Both the position numbers and the translations under genes were made by a program. Below the pieces are notes generated by a model. It did not search any database, had not been told where the DNA came from, and was given only the letters and a program-made list of their open reading frames with translations. Positions 6,425 to 8,336 of a stretch of DNA of 8,336 nucleotides are shown piece by piece; within the stretch, counting starts at the first letter, position 1, and every line of letters starts with the position of its first letter. The stretch is taken from positions 1 through 8,336 of the forward strand of contig CAJVYT010000181.1 in NCBI GenBank assembly GCA_913009765.1, in the 5' to 3' direction. The DNA is from an uncultured candidate division Zixibacteria bacterium (GTDB taxonomy: Bacteria > Zixibacteria > MSB-5A5 > GN15 > FEB-12).

Positions 6425-8336
6425 CACGCCACCTTCCTATAAATTTCTTGTTCTAATTCCGTAAGTGCTTTGAGGTACTGTTTCTTACCCCCAAACAAAC
6501 TGACAATTTCCATCGGTGTACCGATGTCATTAAACGGGTTTACTTTAAGTATTTTTATATCTTCGATATTTTCGATGCCTTCATCTGCGTATTTATCCAA
6601 CAGCGCTTCTAATACCATGCGCGCCTGTTCGCCATATTTTGTAAAGTAGTCGCGTTTCTTGACGTTGTTTACCCGTTCGGCTCTGGTCAGTGGTGGCTGG
6701 TCAAAGGCGGTGTGACAAATCAGGTCGAAAATATCCATCTCTTTATTAATGGCTTCTTTGAGGTTTTCAAACACAACACCCTGTTCAGTTAATTCTTCGA
6801 TGATAGTGTGCTTTTTATCCGCCTTGTTCCATTTATTGAGAAAATCATCCAGTGACTGATATTGTTCACGGACCTTTCGCCGGGTGTAATCTTTGAGGCT
6901 ACCGGTAATGAGTTTTCCGCTACCATCCATGTATTGAATGCGCTCATTGAGCACTGCGACATTCACGCCGTTGACATAATATTTTGCTCTGGGTTCTGCA
7001 ATGATGTCGCCGCCATCAATGATGGTTGGATCGTCAAATGGCGGATCAAAAATTATCTCTTCACCGTCTTCATCGGTTACTGGATTATCTGCTTCTAATT
7101 CATCTTCTAGTGATTCAAATTCGTCATCTTCCCCCAGCTCTTTGACCCTTACCGGATCACCGTCAAAGTCAGGGTCGGAAAACAGGTCGGTGACATTACG
7201 AAAATCCATAATGGTAAAAAAGGTTTTGCCAAACTCTTCATTAATGCGGGTGCCTCTCCCGATGATTTGTTTGAATTCAGTCATGGAGGCAATATTGCTA
7301 TCGAGCACAATTATTTTACAGGTTTGGGCATCTATACCCGTGGTCATTAATTTTGACGTGGTGGCAACCACGGGGTATTTTTCTTCGGGGTTGATGAAGT
7401 TATCCAGCTCCCGCTTGCCTTCGTCATTATCCCCGGTGATTTGCATGACGAATTTACTGTTTTCTGCCATCAAATCGCTATTTTCATTGGCAATGGCCGC
7501 TCGCATCCGCTGTGCGTGGTCAATATCGACGCAGAAGATGATGGTTTTATCAAAGCGATTGGTCTTTTTCAGGAATTCAGTCACCTTCCTGGCAACGGTT
7601 TCGGTGCGTTCATCAATGACCAGGTTTTTATCGAAATCTTTGCGGTTGTAGATACGATCATCTACCAACAGACCCTGTTTATCTGTTTTCCCCTGCTCGG
7701 GTCGCCAGCCTTCCAGATCCACATTCAAACCAATTCGCAATACTTTATAGGGCGCAAGAAAACCGTCCTGTATGCCTTGCTTGAGTGAGTAGGTATAGAT
7801 GGGATCACCAAAATATTCACTGCTGGAAATGGTTTCTGTTTCTTTGGGTGTGGCGGTTAAACCAATATGAGTTGCGTTGCCAAAGTATTTAAGGATTTCT
7901 CGCCAAGCGCTGTCTTCGGCAGCACTGCCCCGATGACACTCGTCAATGACAATAAGATCAAAGAAATCGGGGCTAAATTCCCTGTAGGCGTCTTTGTCTT
8001 CATCATAATTAGTTAAGCCCTGGTATAGCGCGAGGTAGATTTCATAGGACTTATCTATTTTCTTCTTTTTTATCACTGTCATTTTATCTTTAAAATGACG
8101 AAAATCTCCGCGCTTTGTTTGATCTATCAGGGCATTGCGGTCCGCAAGAAACAAGATGCGTTTTTTAGTGTGACTTTTCCATAGGCGGTGAATAATCTGA
8201 AATGCGGCGTAGGTTTTCCCAGTCCCCGTCGCCATGGTCAGCAAAACTCGATTCTGTCCTTTAGCGATGGCTTCTACAGTTCGGTTGATCGCTATCTGTT
8301 GGTAGTATCGCGGGCTTCTGTCAGTGCCATCAAAGA
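6424..8336 (-). CDS. hsdR: Type I restriction endonuclease motor subunit HsdR, 5' end outside the window
   Basis: This is the C-terminal part, about 637 codons, of the ATP-dependent translocase/nuclease subunit. The frame is open to the right edge, where it reads FDGTDRSPRYYQQIAINR, the typical stretch just before the helicase core, so the N-terminal nuclease domain lies beyond the window. Superfamily 2 helicase motifs follow in order: Walker A ATGTGKT at about 8232-8212, DECH at 7944-7933, LTATP at about 7860-7843, and QIIGRGTR at about 7269-7246. A strongly acidic stretch (about 7185-7005) precedes a C-terminal EcoEI/EcoAI-type R domain. An apparent start at 8244 is only an internal TTG leucine codon. 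The organisation resembles the EcoEI-like branch of HsdR, a judgement made by eye. The stop overlaps the PHP-ATPase start. Nothing suggests damage in the visible part. Confidence 0.95.
   Translation of the reverse strand, partial: FDGTDRSPRYYQQIAINRTVEAIAKGQNRVLLTMATGTGKTYAAFQIIHRLWKSHTKKRILFLADRNALIDQTKRGDFRHFKDKMTVIKKKKIDKSYEIYLALYQGLTNYDEDKDAYREFSPDFFDLIVIDECHRGSAAEDSAWREILKYFGNATHIGLTATPKETETISSSEYFGDPIYTYSLKQGIQDGFLAPYKVLRIGLNVDLEGWRPEQGKTDKQGLLVDDRIYNRKDFDKNLVIDERTETVARKVTEFLKKTNRFDKTIIFCVDIDHAQRMRAAIANENSDLMAENSKFVMQITGDNDEGKRELDNFINPEEKYPVVATTSKLMTTGIDAQTCKIIVLDSNIASMTEFKQIIGRGTRINEEFGKTFFTIMDFRNVTDLFSDPDFDGDPVRVKELGEDDEFESLEDELEADNPVTDEDGEEIIFDPPFDDPTIIDGGDIIAEPRAKYYVNGVNVAVLNERIQYMDGSGKLITGSLKDYTRRKVREQYQSLDDFLNKWNKADKKHTIIEELTEQGVVFENLKEAINKEMDIFDLICHTAFDQPPLTRAERVNNVKKRDYFTKYGEQARMVLEALLDKYADEGIENIEDIKILKVNPFNDIGTPMEIVSLFGGKKQYLKALTELEQEIYRKVA
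6432..6438 (-). promoter_or_regulatory. Ribosome binding site for the PHP-ATPase gene
   Basis: AGGAAGG on the minus strand lies in the last codons of hsdR, 7 bases before the ATG at 6424..6422 and only 4 before the GTG at 6427..6425. It favours the ATG and couples translation to hsdR through TGATG. Confidence 0.65.

Noticed and set aside
7001..7651. Plus-strand open frame of 216 codons, very serine-rich
   Set aside because: It is the antisense reading of the acidic segment and helicase part of hsdR; the serine runs mirror Asp/Glu codons and no protein family is recognisable.
8242..8244. TTG at 8244 as the start of hsdR
   Set aside because: The frame continues to the window edge with conserved HsdR residues (PRYYQQ, then the stretch leading into Walker A), so this is an internal leucine codon.

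Overview
The window is a bacterial defence locus, probably from a gammaproteobacterium. That placement is only an inference from protein style and the moderately AT-rich composition; no phylogenetic marker is present. All recognisable genes lie on the minus strand, so the locus reads from right to left. No tRNA, rRNA, CRISPR array, insertion sequence or integrase is visible.

Right to centre (8336 down to 846) is a type I restriction-modification operon in the order hsdR (N-terminus outside the window), a PHP-domain/SMC-like ATPase gene, hsdM, hsdS. The genes are packed end to end. The hsdR stop overlaps the ATPase start (TGATG), 15 bases separate the ATPase from hsdM, and the hsdM stop overlaps the hsdS start (TAGTG). 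HsdM and HsdS would form the N6-adenine methyltransferase that protects host DNA, and adding HsdR makes the ATP-dependent translocating restriction complex. The embedded 921-residue ATPase has an apparently intact metal-binding PHP phosphoesterase domain at its N-terminus and a split ABC/SMC ATPase with coiled coils behind it. It is visibly more AT-rich than hsdR and hsdM. It looks like an inserted second line of defence, in the position where prrC- or rloC-type nuclease genes sit in other type I loci.

Left (845 to 1), after a 60-base AT-rich gap, base composition becomes more G+C-rich. Three small or partial genes follow: a KTSC-domain protein, a DUF6933-like protein, and the first codons of a RhuM-like gene that leaves the window. 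The DUF6933-like and RhuM-like genes overlap by an ATGA. This tail has no known function and may be an accessory cassette added downstream of the hsd operon.

The most interesting element is the PHP-ATPase welded into the hsd operon by translational coupling. The uncharacterised KTSC/DUF6933/RhuM tail comes next.
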